From positions 1 to 17,230 of the forward strand of contig CABQKL010000035.1 in NCBI GenBank assembly GCA_902464645.1: 17,230 nucleotides of DNA, in the 5' to 3' direction. Shown here in pieces: positions 1 through 7,911 of this stretch (the stretch's first letter is position 1; each line of letters opens with the position of its first letter). Source of the stretch: an uncultured Collinsella sp. Lineage in GTDB: Bacteria; Actinomycetota; Coriobacteriia; Coriobacteriales; Coriobacteriaceae. Below the pieces are notes generated by a model. The model searched no databases. It saw only the letters and a list, made by a program, of their open reading frames with translations, and had not been told where the DNA came from. A program made the translations under genes and the position numbers.

Positions 1-1105
1 TGCCGATGCACATGCCGATGTTCTCGAAGGTCTGGAATGCCCACATGCCGACGATGCCCACGCATGACAAGCGTAGGAACAGAGACTCGCACTTAAAGGC
101 GACACGGATCGTCGAGAAGATGAGCAGCACGTACAGGCACAGCAGCAAAAAGGAGCCGCAGAAGCCAAAGGTCTCGGACAAAAAGGCAAAGACGAAGTCG
201 GTGTGGAACTCGGGCAGAAAACCACCGGCAGACTGCGTCGCATGGCCCAGCCCTTTACCGAAAAAGCCACCCGATCCAACCGCGATGAGCGATTGCTGCA
301 AGTTGTAGGCATCGTCCGAATCGGCATTATCAGGGTCGATGAAGACCGTCAGTCGGTTCATCTGGTACTGCTTGATCAAAACGTCATGGCCCAAAAGAGA
401 ATCGAGCACCGAATCGAGCGCCAGGATGAGCGCAACCAGGCCCACGAGCAACGCCAAGGTCGACAGCACCCATTCGCGACGTGCACCGCTCATGCAGATG
501 ACAACGGCACCCGACACCAACACGACCAGGCCCGAACCCAGGTCGCCCATGGCGACGACGGCCAAAAACGGAACGGACAGCATGCCGCAGAGCTTAATGT
601 AGTCGCGGACGGTATCGATGCGGCCGTTGTACTGCGAGCCAAGCGTGGCGATAAAGAAGATTGTGATGAGCTTGGCGAGCTCGACCGGCTGGAAGGTAAG
701 ACCGATACCGGGAATCTTGATCCAGCCCGTCATGCCCAGACCGCCCGTATAGGACAGACCCGGAATCTTAGGCGAGAAAATCACAATGAGGTCGATGACG
801 AGCAGCGCCGTCGAGAAGTTAGAGATGCCGCGCAGATCGGTACGCCAGACGAGCACCGCAAGCACCGCACCGATGCCGATGCCCAACAGGTGGCGCGAAA
901 ATGAGGCGTCGGCCTTAAACTGCGATGCCGACCAAATGATGATGGCACCATAGGCAACGAGCGCCAAGGCTGCCAGCAGCACGCCGATGTGCACCTTCTG
1001 GCGAAACGTGCCGCGCGAGGCCGAAAGCTGCTTGTTGACACGGTCCAGGCTGCTGCGGGAACCGGTTTTAGTTGAGCGGAACAGGTCCGCCGGCGAAAAA
1101 TCCAT
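1..1105 (-). CDS. rodA: RodA, SEDS peptidoglycan glycosyltransferase (3' end cut by window)
   Basis: RodA is the SEDS-family polymerase that joins lipid II into glycan strands in the elongasome, working with PBP2 in the membrane. I translated the minus strand from ATG at 1105; 368 residues are present and the frame is still open at base 2, so roughly the last transmembrane part is missing. Seen: about 40 cytosolic residues, then repeated hydrophobic segments (about 40-60, 72-86, 99-112, 145-156, 178-207, 216-233, 317-333), FQPVELAK at 138-145, GDLGSG at 187-192, QYQMNRL at 246-252, and PEFHTDFVFA at 298-307. D303 in the last motif matches the essential Asp of SEDS enzymes. The gene follows mrdA by 9 bp, and its AGGAGG site overlaps the mrdA stop codon, which suggests translational coupling. 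RodA is preferred over FtsW because of the mre/mrd context. Confidence 0.95.
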   Translation of the reverse strand, partial: MDFSPADLFRSTKTGSRSSLDRVNKQLSASRGTFRQKVHIGVLLAALALVAYGAIIIWSASQFKADASFSRHLLGIGIGAVLAVLVWRTDLRGISNFSTALLVIDLIVIFSPKIPGLSYTGGLGMTGWIKIPGIGLTFQPVELAKLITIFFIATLGSQYNGRIDTVRDYIKLCGMLSVPFLAVVAMGDLGSGLVVLVSGAVVICMSGARREWVLSTLALLVGLVALILALDSVLDSLLGHDVLIKQYQMNRLTVFIDPDNADSDDAYNLQQSLIAVGSGGFFGKGLGHATQSAGGFLPEFHTDFVFAFLSETFGFCGSFLLLCLYVLLIFSTIRVAFKCESLFLRLSCVGIVGMWAFQTFENIGMCIG

Positions 1106-1114
1106 CGCAACCTC

Positions 1115-3184
1115 CTATCGAACCGAAGAATCGCCCGTGGCAGAAGATGTGTCGGGCTCGTCATAAATGGCACCGAGGACATCGCGCACGACGTGCAGCG
1201 CGGTATCGGAGCCACCACCGCCCTGTTCCAAGACAGTGACAATCACGTACTTGGGCTCATCGGCCGGCGCGTAGGCGCAAAACCACGCGTAATCGTCCTC
1301 GCCGCTCTTCTCGCCCGTGCCGGACTTGCCGTAGACCGTGGGGGTCAAGGAGTTAAAGTGCGCGGCAGTCGAAGTCGACGCCGAGTAAATCACATCGTGC
1401 ATGCCGTTACGGACCAGCGCCAGGTCGGCATCGCTATTGATATGGGCCTCCAGGCGCTTCTTTTTGCCCTTGCCGTTGTACTTGTAGGCATCGCCGTCGC
1501 CATCACGCGACACCGCCGACAAGAAGACGTGGGGCACGTACTGTTTGCCGCCGTTGGCGAGGCCCATGTAGGCACACGCCATCTGCAGCGGCGTCACCAA
1601 AATGTCGCCCTGGCCGATAGCGATGTTAGTCATATCGCCGGCATTCCACTTGCGGTCCTCGGCCGAGGCGTCGGTAAAGTACGACTCTTTCCACTCGGCA
1701 TCGGGAATGCGGCCCGTTCCCTCGCTTGGCAGATCGATGCCGCAGGTCTTGCCCAGGCCCCAACGGCGAAAGACCTCCTGCAGGCCCTCGGGATGCTGGT
1801 CGTTGTAGAAAAACGCCTTGCCCATATCGTAGAACACGGGGTCGCACGAGTTGGCGATACCGGACTGCAGCGTCATAGTGCCGTGACCGGAATGCAGCCA
1901 GCAGTACTTACCCCATGACTTGCCCAGGCCCGTCCAATAGCCCGTGCAGTTCGTGGTCTGGCCTGAGGTATAGGTTCCAAACTCAAGACCGGCCAGAGCC
2001 GAGAGCGGTTTGATGGTCGAAGCCGACATATACTGGCCGCTAATGGCGCGGTTGAGCAGCGGATGCGAACCCTTGTCGTCGTTGAGCTCGGTCCACACGT
2101 CGTTGGAAACGCCGCCGATGAACACCGACGGATCAAACTTGGGCTCGCTCGCCATACCCAGAATCTCACCATTGTTGGGATCGAGGCACACCACGGCGCC
2201 GTTGCCGGCATCGCTATGACCCGTGGTCTTGGCAAGCTCAATGGCATTCGCCAGAGCCGTCTCGCAGGCCTGTTGAATCTTAAGATCCAGCGTAAGCTTA
2301 ATGTCAGAACCGGCCTTGGCGGGAACGGCGCCGGCTTGACCGGTCACGTTACCCGAGGCGTCAACTTTCACGGTCTGCTCACCACGAATGCCCTGCAGCA
2401 GATTTTCGTAGTAAATCTCTACGCCCGCCTGGCCCACAATATCGCCCGATTGATACGAGATCTGGCCAGCCGCGCTATCGCTGCCGTCCGACGACTTCTT
2501 GTTCTGCGCCTCGAGCTGCTCGGAGGTAATGGTGCCGGTATAGCCCAAGATATGGCAGGCGGTCTCGCCATACGGGTATTGGCGCTCGGTGCGCTCGGCG
2601 ATCTTCACACCGGGAAACTCACCGGCGTGCTCCTGGATGTAGGCGACAGTAGAGCGGCGCACGTCAGTCGCGATCGTATGCAGGCTCTGCGCGCCTTCGG
2701 AATTGTCCTGGATGTTGCGTAGCACCGCGATATACGGCATGCCGAGCACGTTGGCAAGATGACGCACCAGTACCTTGTCATCGGCAAGGTCACGATAGGC
2801 GACGACGGCGAGCGAAGGGCGATTTTGCACCAGCGCGACGCCGTTGCGGTCCAAGATGCGGCCACGCACGGCAGGCGTGGTAACGGTACGGGTCTGATTG
2901 CTCTTGGCCTGCTTGTCGTAGTAGTCCGACGAGACCATCTGCATGCCCCACAGCTTAACGGCAAGCGCGGCAAACATCGCACCCACGCCCGCGGTGAGGA
3001 TGGAAAAGCGGCCCTTAAAGGCCGTAGCGGCCGTATTGCCCTCGCCCTCGGTGGCGCGCGGGGCCGTTCCGTGCTGCGTGTCGTAGGTAAAGCGGGAGTC
3101 GCCGCGGCGCATGATGACCAGCGCGACCACAATGGCCACGACCAGCACGATACCGGCGACAACAACCGTCAACTGGGAAGACAT
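1115..3184 (-). CDS. mrdA: Penicillin-binding protein 2 (class B, elongasome transpeptidase)
   Basis: PBP2 cross-links side-wall peptidoglycan outside the membrane and partners RodA. The protein has 689 residues. Transpeptidase motifs are clear: SxxK as S389-T-I-K392, the second motif as S446-C-D448 (SCD rather than S-x-N), and KSGT at 620-623. The N-terminal dimerisation region carries RGRILDRNG at 107-115, typical of class B enzymes. There are two hydrophobic segments at the N terminus, about 5-25 and 60-82, where PBP2 usually has one; a polar linker (26-59) separates them. ATG at 3184 is supported by GGGGAGG seven bases upstream. The gene starts 13 bp after mreD and ends 9 bp before rodA, so it belongs to the mreBCD-mrdA-rodA operon. 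Some PBP2 proteins carry SCD, so I do not read it as inactivating. Confidence 0.94.
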   Translation of the reverse strand: MSSQLTVVVAGIVLVVAIVVALVIMRRGDSRFTYDTQHGTAPRATEGEGNTAATAFKGRFSILTAGVGAMFAALAVKLWGMQMVSSDYYDKQAKSNQTRTVTTPAVRGRILDRNGVALVQNRPSLAVVAYRDLADDKVLVRHLANVLGMPYIAVLRNIQDNSEGAQSLHTIATDVRRSTVAYIQEHAGEFPGVKIAERTERQYPYGETACHILGYTGTITSEQLEAQNKKSSDGSDSAAGQISYQSGDIVGQAGVEIYYENLLQGIRGEQTVKVDASGNVTGQAGAVPAKAGSDIKLTLDLKIQQACETALANAIELAKTTGHSDAGNGAVVCLDPNNGEILGMASEPKFDPSVFIGGVSNDVWTELNDDKGSHPLLNRAISGQYMSASTIKPLSALAGLEFGTYTSGQTTNCTGYWTGLGKSWGKYCWLHSGHGTMTLQSGIANSCDPVFYDMGKAFFYNDQHPEGLQEVFRRWGLGKTCGIDLPSEGTGRIPDAEWKESYFTDASAEDRKWNAGDMTNIAIGQGDILVTPLQMACAYMGLANGGKQYVPHVFLSAVSRDGDGDAYKYNGKGKKKRLEAHINSDADLALVRNGMHDVIYSASTSTAAHFNSLTPTVYGKSGTGEKSGEDDYAWFCAYAPADEPKYVIVTVLEQGGGGSDTALHVVRDVLGAIYDEPDTSSATGDSSVR

Positions 3185-3197
3185 CTACAGGCCTCCC

Positions 3198-3764
3198 CTA
3201 TTTGAGCTTACGGGTCTTGGGCTTAAAGCGCATACCCGACTGACGCCCACCGCGCGCGGAGAACCCATAGCCAGACTGCGGCGCGACGCCGGACATCAAA
3301 AACGGAACGGCGACCAGACCGGTCAGAATCGAGGACGGCAGGGCGTGTCCAAAGATCGCCACGACAAAACTCGATTCCAGTCCCATAAACAGCAAGATAA
3401 TGCTGTAGATCACGTTAATGGCAAGCGCAAAGGCGCCCACCGTGATGCCGCGAGCGCTCGGGGTGCCGCCCGTCTGACCGGCGGCACTGTGTGTCAGGGC
3501 AAAGCTGCCCACTGTCAGCAACAGCGACATCACGCCCAACGGCACGGCTGCCGACAGGTCGTAGAACAGGCCGCTGCAAAAACCGCAGATGACGGCCCGC
3601 GTGGGATCGCCCGAAAACACACTCAGGCACACCAGGATAATCATAAAGTTGACGCGACCGCCCGCGATGGAGATCTGCGGCGCCAAGCCCGCCTGCAGCA
3701 GGACGCAGACAATGGCGGCAATCGCAAAAGTGCGGGAGCCAGTCCCCTGTTCGTGTAGATCCAT
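3198..3764 (-). CDS. mreD: MreD, rod-shape-determining membrane protein
   Basis: MreD is a small polytopic membrane protein that links MreC and the RodA/PBP2 complex to cytosolic MreB. The 188-residue product is almost all hydrophobic segments, with a basic C terminus (RQSGMRFKPKTRKLK). It contains GFCSGLFYD (about 60-68 in this numbering), matching the G-x-x-x-G-L-x-x-D pattern of the MreD family, and begins with a short polar head. An upstream in-frame ATG at 3770 lies only one base after the GGGAGG ribosome site (3777-3772). The ATG at 3764 has a normal 7-base spacing, so I use it. The mreC stop overlaps the ribosome site, which suggests coupling. Identity rests on the motif, size and position between mreC and mrdA. 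Confidence 0.9.
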   Translation of the reverse strand: MDLHEQGTGSRTFAIAAIVCVLLQAGLAPQISIAGGRVNFMIILVCLSVFSGDPTRAVICGFCSGLFYDLSAAVPLGVMSLLLTVGSFALTHSAAGQTGGTPSARGITVGAFALAINVIYSIILLFMGLESSFVVAIFGHALPSSILTGLVAVPFLMSGVAPQSGYGFSARGGRQSGMRFKPKTRKLK

Positions 3765-3776
3765 GGACATGCCTCC

Positions 3777-4775
3777 CTATTCGCTCGAGCCCGAGTCAGT
3801 CGTGTCGAACGCATCGGAGCTTTCATCCGAGCTTTCGTCTTTGGACTTGGTGGCCGCATCGCGCGAGGTGCCCTGCGGCGTACTGTTGGCGCTGCTCACA
3901 TCCTCGTCCGAAGCCGACTGCTCATCGGTCAGCGACGTAATGACCAGCACTTCCTCGTTGTTTTCGGCCGTTGTCTGGGCGCGCACGACGATGGTGTAGT
4001 ACACATCGTTGGCAGACTTCTCCACCGACGAGACCGTACCGAGCGGCAGGCCCTTGGGGAATACGCCGCCGATGCCCGAGGTCACGATGATGTCGCCCAC
4101 CTTCACGTCGGAATCGACACTCACGTGCTCCAGGCGCAGGGTACCGTCGGGCTGCCCCTGCAGCATACCCTGAGCGCGCGTATCCTGCACCATGGCGGAC
4201 ACGCCCGAGTTCTCATCGCTAATCAGACGGACGGTGGAGGTCTTGGCCGAAACCTCGATAATCTGACCGATGACACCGGCAGAACTCGTCACGGGCATGT
4301 TGATGGTAAGACCGTCGGCAGAGCCCTTGTCGATGGTGACCGTCGAGGTCCAGGCATCACCCGAAGCGCCGACAATGCGAGCCGCGGTGGACTTGAGGTT
4401 GTAGGTCGACTGAAGACCGACCAGGCTCTCGAGTCGCTCGGCGGTCTTTTGAGCCTCGGAGAGCTCAGCAACCTTTGACGTCAGGACCTCGTTTTGCTTC
4501 TTAAGCTCGTCGAGGGTGTCTTGCGAAGCCGTAAGGTTTGAGAACACGTTTCCGATTGCGTTAAAGGGCGCGGCCACAGCCGAGCCCACAAAACGCACCG
4601 GCGAGGTAATCGTCGTCACGCCAGAACGCACGGCATGAATCGGTCCCGCCTCGCCCTCGCGAATGTAAAACGTAAGCAGCAGCACCGAAATTACGCTGAA
4701 AACAATCAACGGGCGCATACCCGTTGATTGTCGCTTGGTATTCAGATTTGAAGAGAAACCCGAAGATCGTGCCAA
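3777..4775 (-). CDS. mreC: MreC, rod-shape-determining scaffold protein (TTG start)
   Basis: MreC is a bitopic protein that forms extracytoplasmic filaments and activates PBP2/RodA. The 332 residues show a basic cytosolic head, one transmembrane segment at about 22-38, a probable coiled coil at about 84-118, and the MreC beta domains (about 128-280) with GVIGQIIEV at 167-175 and VTSGIGGVFPKGLPLGTV at 231-248. From about 285 there is a tail of some 45 residues rich in Ser, Asp and Glu, which is not part of the core fold. The start is TTG at 4775: AGGTGG lies seven bases upstream and no ATG fits. The gene follows mreB by 21 bp and is followed by mreD within 12 bp. Family assignment is secure; any role for the acidic tail is unknown. 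Confidence 0.94.
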   Translation of the reverse strand: MARSSGFSSNLNTKRQSTGMRPLIVFSVISVLLLTFYIREGEAGPIHAVRSGVTTITSPVRFVGSAVAAPFNAIGNVFSNLTASQDTLDELKKQNEVLTSKVAELSEAQKTAERLESLVGLQSTYNLKSTAARIVGASGDAWTSTVTIDKGSADGLTINMPVTSSAGVIGQIIEVSAKTSTVRLISDENSGVSAMVQDTRAQGMLQGQPDGTLRLEHVSVDSDVKVGDIIVTSGIGGVFPKGLPLGTVSSVEKSANDVYYTIVVRAQTTAENNEEVLVITSLTDEQSASDEDVSSANSTPQGTSRDAATKSKDESSDESSDAFDTTDSGSSE

Positions 4776-4796
4776 ATGGAATCCACCTTTTGGAAA

Positions 4797-5840
4797 TTAA
4801 GCATTGGTCTGGACGAAGCCACCGTCAAACGCGTTGGCCTCGAGCACGCGGGCGCAGCCGTTGACGACGTTGTCGAGCGCCGTAGGGCTGACGTTGACCG
4901 AAACGCCGGTCTCGTCGCGCAGACGCACGTCGAGGCCGCGCAGCAGCGCACCGCCGCCGGTCAACAGGATGCCGTAGTACATAAGATCCGAGGCAAGATC
5001 GGGCGGCGTGGCGTCGAGGGCGTCCTTGACGGCCTTGGCCATCTCGTCGAGCGGCTTATTGAGCGCGCGACGAATCTCCTCGCTCTCGATGCGCACGGTC
5101 TTGGGCAGGCCCGTGATCACGTCGCGGCCGTTGACCTCGACGTCGAGCTCGTCCTTGAGCGGCACGGCAGAACCGACCTTGATCTTGATGTCCTCGGCCG
5201 TGCGCTCGCCGATAGCCAGGTTATAGGCATCGCGAACGTGGGTAAGGATGGCCTGATCAAACTCGTCACCGGCAATGCGGATGGACTGCGACACGACGAT
5301 ACCGCCCATGGCGATAACGGCGACCTCGGTGGTACCGCCACCGATATCGATGACCATGGAGCCAGTGGGCTCCTCGACAGGCAAGTCGGCGCCGATGGCA
5401 GCGGCCATGGGCTCCTCGATCAGGTATGCCTGGCGGGCACCGGCCTGGATCGTAGCCTCAAAAACGGCGCGCTTCTCGACCGACGTGACACCGGAGGGGA
5501 CGCAGACGACAACGCGCGGACGCGGGGTCCACGGATAGCGCTTCTCGGACGCCTTGTCGATAAAATAGCGAAGCATGGCCTCGGTAACGTCGAAGTCGGC
5601 GATGACGCCGTCCTTAAGGGGACGCACAGCCACAATGTTACCGGGCGTACGGCCGAGCATGCGCTTTGCCTCGATACCGACAGCCAGGATGCGCTCATCG
5701 TTCTTGTCGATGGCGACAACGGAGGGCTCGCGAATGACGATGCCCTTGCCGCGCACGGAGACAAGCGTGTTGGCGGTGCCGAGGTCGATGGCAAGATCGC
5801 CCGCATAGCTACCGAAGAACATATCCATCAAAGAAAACAA
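4797..5840 (-). CDS. mreB: MreB, actin-like cell-shape protein (TTG start)
   Basis: MreB is the bacterial actin homologue that polymerises on the inner membrane face and orients the cell-wall elongation complex. Its 347 residues match the usual family length. Seen: the phosphate-1 loop DLGTANT at 19-25, a second phosphate loop DIGGGTTEVAVIAMGG, EEPMAAAIGADLP, and the adenosine-site LTGGGALLRGLD near the C terminus. The N terminus (MFSLMDMFFGSYAGD) is hydrophobic and could be a membrane anchor. The start is set at TTG 5840 because AGGAG lies five bases upstream; in-frame ATG codons at 5828 and 5822 lack a ribosome site at proper distance and would shorten the anchor. This is the first gene of the mreBCD-mrdA-rodA cluster. 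A poor candidate promoter lies just upstream. Confidence 0.95.
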   Translation of the reverse strand: MFSLMDMFFGSYAGDLAIDLGTANTLVSVRGKGIVIREPSVVAIDKNDERILAVGIEAKRMLGRTPGNIVAVRPLKDGVIADFDVTEAMLRYFIDKASEKRYPWTPRPRVVVCVPSGVTSVEKRAVFEATIQAGARQAYLIEEPMAAAIGADLPVEEPTGSMVIDIGGGTTEVAVIAMGGIVVSQSIRIAGDEFDQAILTHVRDAYNLAIGERTAEDIKIKVGSAVPLKDELDVEVNGRDVITGLPKTVRIESEEIRRALNKPLDEMAKAVKDALDATPPDLASDLMYYGILLTGGGALLRGLDVRLRDETGVSVNVSPTALDNVVNGCARVLEANAFDGGFVQTNA

Positions 5841-5885
5841 CGCAACTCCTGATGTGTTGGATGATTGCTGGAAAACTACTAGCCC

Positions 5886-5891
5886 ATCATA
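5886..5891 (-). promoter_or_regulatory. Candidate -10 element for mreB
   Basis: TATGAT reads on the minus strand about 45 bases upstream of the mreB start, between the preceding hairpin and mreB. It matches the sigma-70 type -10 consensus at five of six positions. No convincing -35 hexamer lies 16-18 bases upstream, because that stretch is inside the hairpin at 5901-5933. The element is listed because mreB needs a promoter if the hairpin ends the preceding transcript. Confidence is low. Confidence 0.3.
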
Positions 5892-5900
5892 CTAGCGCAA

Positions 5901-5933
5901 GCCCGGCACCTCACTTGCGGTGAAGCACCGGGC
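5901..5933 (-). terminator. Hairpin after the TPR gene, possible terminator without U-run
   Basis: The minus-strand RNA can form a 14-bp stem (5933-5920 with 5914-5901) closed by the loop CGCAA. Three of the pairs are G-U, and these become mismatches on the plus-strand RNA, so the hairpin favours the minus strand. It lies 22 bases after the TPR gene stop and before mreB. No U-run follows, so it may be a weak or factor-assisted terminator or a 3'-end stabiliser. Confidence 0.55.
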
Positions 5934-5955
5934 AGCGCCAAATCTCATAAGGTCA

Positions 5956-7251
5956 CTACTGGTTGTCAGCGGCCGAAAGATCGATGTCAAGCGAGGAGAC
6001 GGCCCAACCGATATGGTTGTCGGAGCGCACGAACTTGACGGTGTACTCCTGCTCGCCGCCCTTGGACAGCGACGCCTTGACCTTAGCGGTGGTCTCGGTC
6101 ATAGACTGATCCATGCCCTCGATGGAGACGGTGGCGCCCTGCGGAATCGAGGAAATGATCATCGACTTGGCGTCCTCGGACAGGCTGGAGGCCAGACAGG
6201 ACTCGGCCTTGGCGGTATCGCCGTCACCTGCGGCCTGGAACAGGTCGGTGACAACAGACTCCTGCGAAGGGAAGCCCAGGCCGCGCGTGTAGGCAAAGCC
6301 AAGACCGCCTGCGGCAATGACGATCAGCAGAAGCAGCACCAAGAAGACCTTGAGCCCCGTATGACGATGGCGACGACGGACCTTGGCCTCCTTGCGGTCC
6401 TGCTGAACCATCTCGGACTCGGACAGGGTGAAGAAGCCGGTGTCCGAGGGGTCGGGCATAAACTGACCGGTAGCGCCCGTGGGGTCGAGCGGGTCGACGG
6501 CGGGAGCATCCATCGCGGGCGCCGGAGCCGTGGCCATGGCCGTCTGGGCCGAAAGCGCAGCGAGGGAATCTTGCACGCGGGCAAGCTCATCGGCCTGCTC
6601 GGGCGTGAGCTGGTAGATGCCATCGGCGGTGGCGGCGTTAAAGGCATCGAGCGCGTCAGAGGGGCGACCGGCGGCAGAGAGCGCCTCACCCATACCGGCG
6701 TTAAGCGCACGCGTGTCGTCGCGCGGACCGGCAAAGTCGATGGCCGTGCGGTAGGTCTCCACGGCGTCTGCCGGACGGCCGAGTTTAATGAAGCAGCGGC
6801 CAAGATCGCCAAGGGCAGCGGCGGGAGCCGGGTTGGCACCATCGATGGCGGCCTGACGGAAGGCAGTGCCGGCATTGGCATAATCACCCGACTGGAACAG
6901 GGCGTTGCCCAAACCCAGATACGCCTTAAACGGCGTGGCATAGGATGCATCCTGCGTTGCGGCAGAGAACACCTGGGCTGCGGTCGCATAGTCACCCACG
7001 GCAGCAAGCGCCTTACCGCGGTTGGTGAGCAGCGCGCCGCGCTTGCCATAGGTACCGTCGTTAAGGGCGGCGGCGTAGGCCTCGGCGGCCTCGGCATACA
7101 TGCCCAGGTGCATCAAGGCGTTGCCGCGCAGATGGTCGGCCTCGCCCATGATCTCACTGGGGGTCTTTGCCGCACCGAGCATCTGGGCGGCAGCGGAATA
7201 ATCACCCGCGCGATAAGCGGCGCGGCCCTGTTGGATCAGCTGGCTATTCAA
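5956..7251 (-). CDS. TPR-repeat protein with one transmembrane segment and small external domain
   Basis: I do not recognise a named gene. The 431 residues have three parts. Residues 1 to about 210 are helical TPR-like repeats; typical turns such as AAYRAGDYSAAAQML (11-25), ALAAVGDYATAAQVF (81-95) and ALFQSGDYANAGTAF (117-131) recur at about 34-40 residues. An Ala/Pro/Asp-rich linker (about 235-270) and a basic stretch (VRRRHRH, 291-297) precede one membrane segment at about 300-321. A C-terminal region of about 110 residues (GDGDTAKAESCLASSLSED...), resembling small lipoprotein-like or NTF2-like domains, would lie outside by the positive-inside rule. The start is TTG at 7251 with AAGGGGA upstream, 12 bp after the cyclophilin stop, so the two genes are probably co-transcribed. 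TPRs suggest protein binding; the partner is unknown. Confidence 0.85.
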   Translation of the reverse strand: MNSQLIQQGRAAYRAGDYSAAAQMLGAAKTPSEIMGEADHLRGNALMHLGMYAEAAEAYAAALNDGTYGKRGALLTNRGKALAAVGDYATAAQVFSAATQDASYATPFKAYLGLGNALFQSGDYANAGTAFRQAAIDGANPAPAAALGDLGRCFIKLGRPADAVETYRTAIDFAGPRDDTRALNAGMGEALSAAGRPSDALDAFNAATADGIYQLTPEQADELARVQDSLAALSAQTAMATAPAPAMDAPAVDPLDPTGATGQFMPDPSDTGFFTLSESEMVQQDRKEAKVRRRHRHTGLKVFLVLLLLIVIAAGGLGFAYTRGLGFPSQESVVTDLFQAAGDGDTAKAESCLASSLSEDAKSMIISSIPQGATVSIEGMDQSMTETTAKVKASLSKGGEQEYTVKFVRSDNHIGWAVSSLDIDLSAADNQ

Positions 7252-7263
7252 GGAAGTCCCCTT

Positions 7264-7806
7264 TTACTCGTGAACGATCTCGACGTGGACGATCTCGTCG
7301 CCGGCACGCAGCTGCGAAATCACATCGAGGCCCTCGACCGTGGTGCCAAAGACGGTGTAGCCGGAGTCGAGGTTATGCTGAGCGCCCAGGCAGAAGTAGA
7401 ACTGCGAACCCGCGGAATCGGGATCCATCGAACGTGCCATGGCAAGCGCGCCGTCGACGTGGCTGTTACGCGGGTTGGTAGCGAACTCGCCCTTGATGCA
7501 GTAGCCGGGGCCGCCGGTACCGGGCATGCCGTCGGGGCCCTCAAGACCGGCGGCGACATCGGCGCCGGACATATCGCGGGTATTGGGGTCGCCGCCCTGG
7601 ATCACAAAACCGGGCACATAGCGATGGAACTTAAGGCCGTCGTAAAAACCCATCGTGGAAAGCTCGCAGAAGTTCGCCACGTGGATGGGGGCGCCCTCGC
7701 CGTCAAACTTGACCTTGATGGTGCCCTTCGACGTCTCGATCACCGCGCACTCATCGCCAGCAAGCTGATACTCGGGCGTGTAGAGCTCTTTCTTAAAACC
7801 AAACAT
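7264..7806 (-). CDS. Cyclophilin-type peptidyl-prolyl cis-trans isomerase
   Basis: The enzyme isomerises Xaa-Pro bonds to help protein folding. The 180-residue product contains the cyclophilin signature FHRYVPGFVIQGGDP (60-74, with catalytic-type R62 and Q70), GTGGPGYCIKGEF (96-108), LAMARSMDP (121-129), GSQFYF (133-138) and LDSGYTVFG (146-154). It has no signal peptide or membrane segment, so it should be cytosolic. About 20 extra residues (75-95) sit between the GGDP and GTGGPGY motifs. The start is ATG at 7806, preceded by AGGAAGG; the frame is open further upstream (to 7875), but that extension overlaps the promoter and has no ribosome site. The gene precedes the TPR gene by 12 bp. The fold is certain; the clients are not known. 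Confidence 0.93.
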   Translation of the reverse strand: MFGFKKELYTPEYQLAGDECAVIETSKGTIKVKFDGEGAPIHVANFCELSTMGFYDGLKFHRYVPGFVIQGGDPNTRDMSGADVAAGLEGPDGMPGTGGPGYCIKGEFATNPRNSHVDGALAMARSMDPDSAGSQFYFCLGAQHNLDSGYTVFGTTVEGLDVISQLRAGDEIVHVEIVHE

Positions 7807-7845
7807 GTGGTTCCTTCCTCGTGCGTTTAAAGCATATTTGGTCAA

Positions 7846-7875
7846 ATTGTAGCAATAAGCACGGGCTTCCATCAA
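7846..7875 (-). promoter_or_regulatory. Promoter of the cyclophilin-TPR operon
   Basis: On the minus strand TTGATG (7875-7870) is followed after 18 bases by TACAAT (7851-7846). These match the sigma-70 consensus at four and five of six positions. The predicted start of transcription near 7839 leaves a leader of about 33 bases to the ATG at 7806. This is the best protein-gene promoter in the window. Confidence 0.65.
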
Positions 7876-7911
7876 TTGCGCACGCAGGTTATGCCGCCGG
7901 AGGGCAACAAA

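Noticed and set aside
446..448. SCD in place of S-x-N in PBP2 (residues 446-448) as a sign of inactivation
   Set aside because: Coordinates here are residue numbers. Other PBP2-type proteins carry similar variants, and SxxK and KSGT are intact, so activity is expected.
203..904. 233-codon plus-strand open frame at the left edge
   Set aside because: It is antisense to rodA, whose membrane segments and SEDS motifs are clear. The product is Arg/Asp/Gln-rich with no recognisable domain.
5920..7830. 636-codon plus-strand open frame
   Set aside because: It is antisense to the TPR and cyclophilin genes, which have clear domains and ribosome sites. Its translation is Gly/Arg/His-rich with no fold, as expected for a GC-rich shadow frame.
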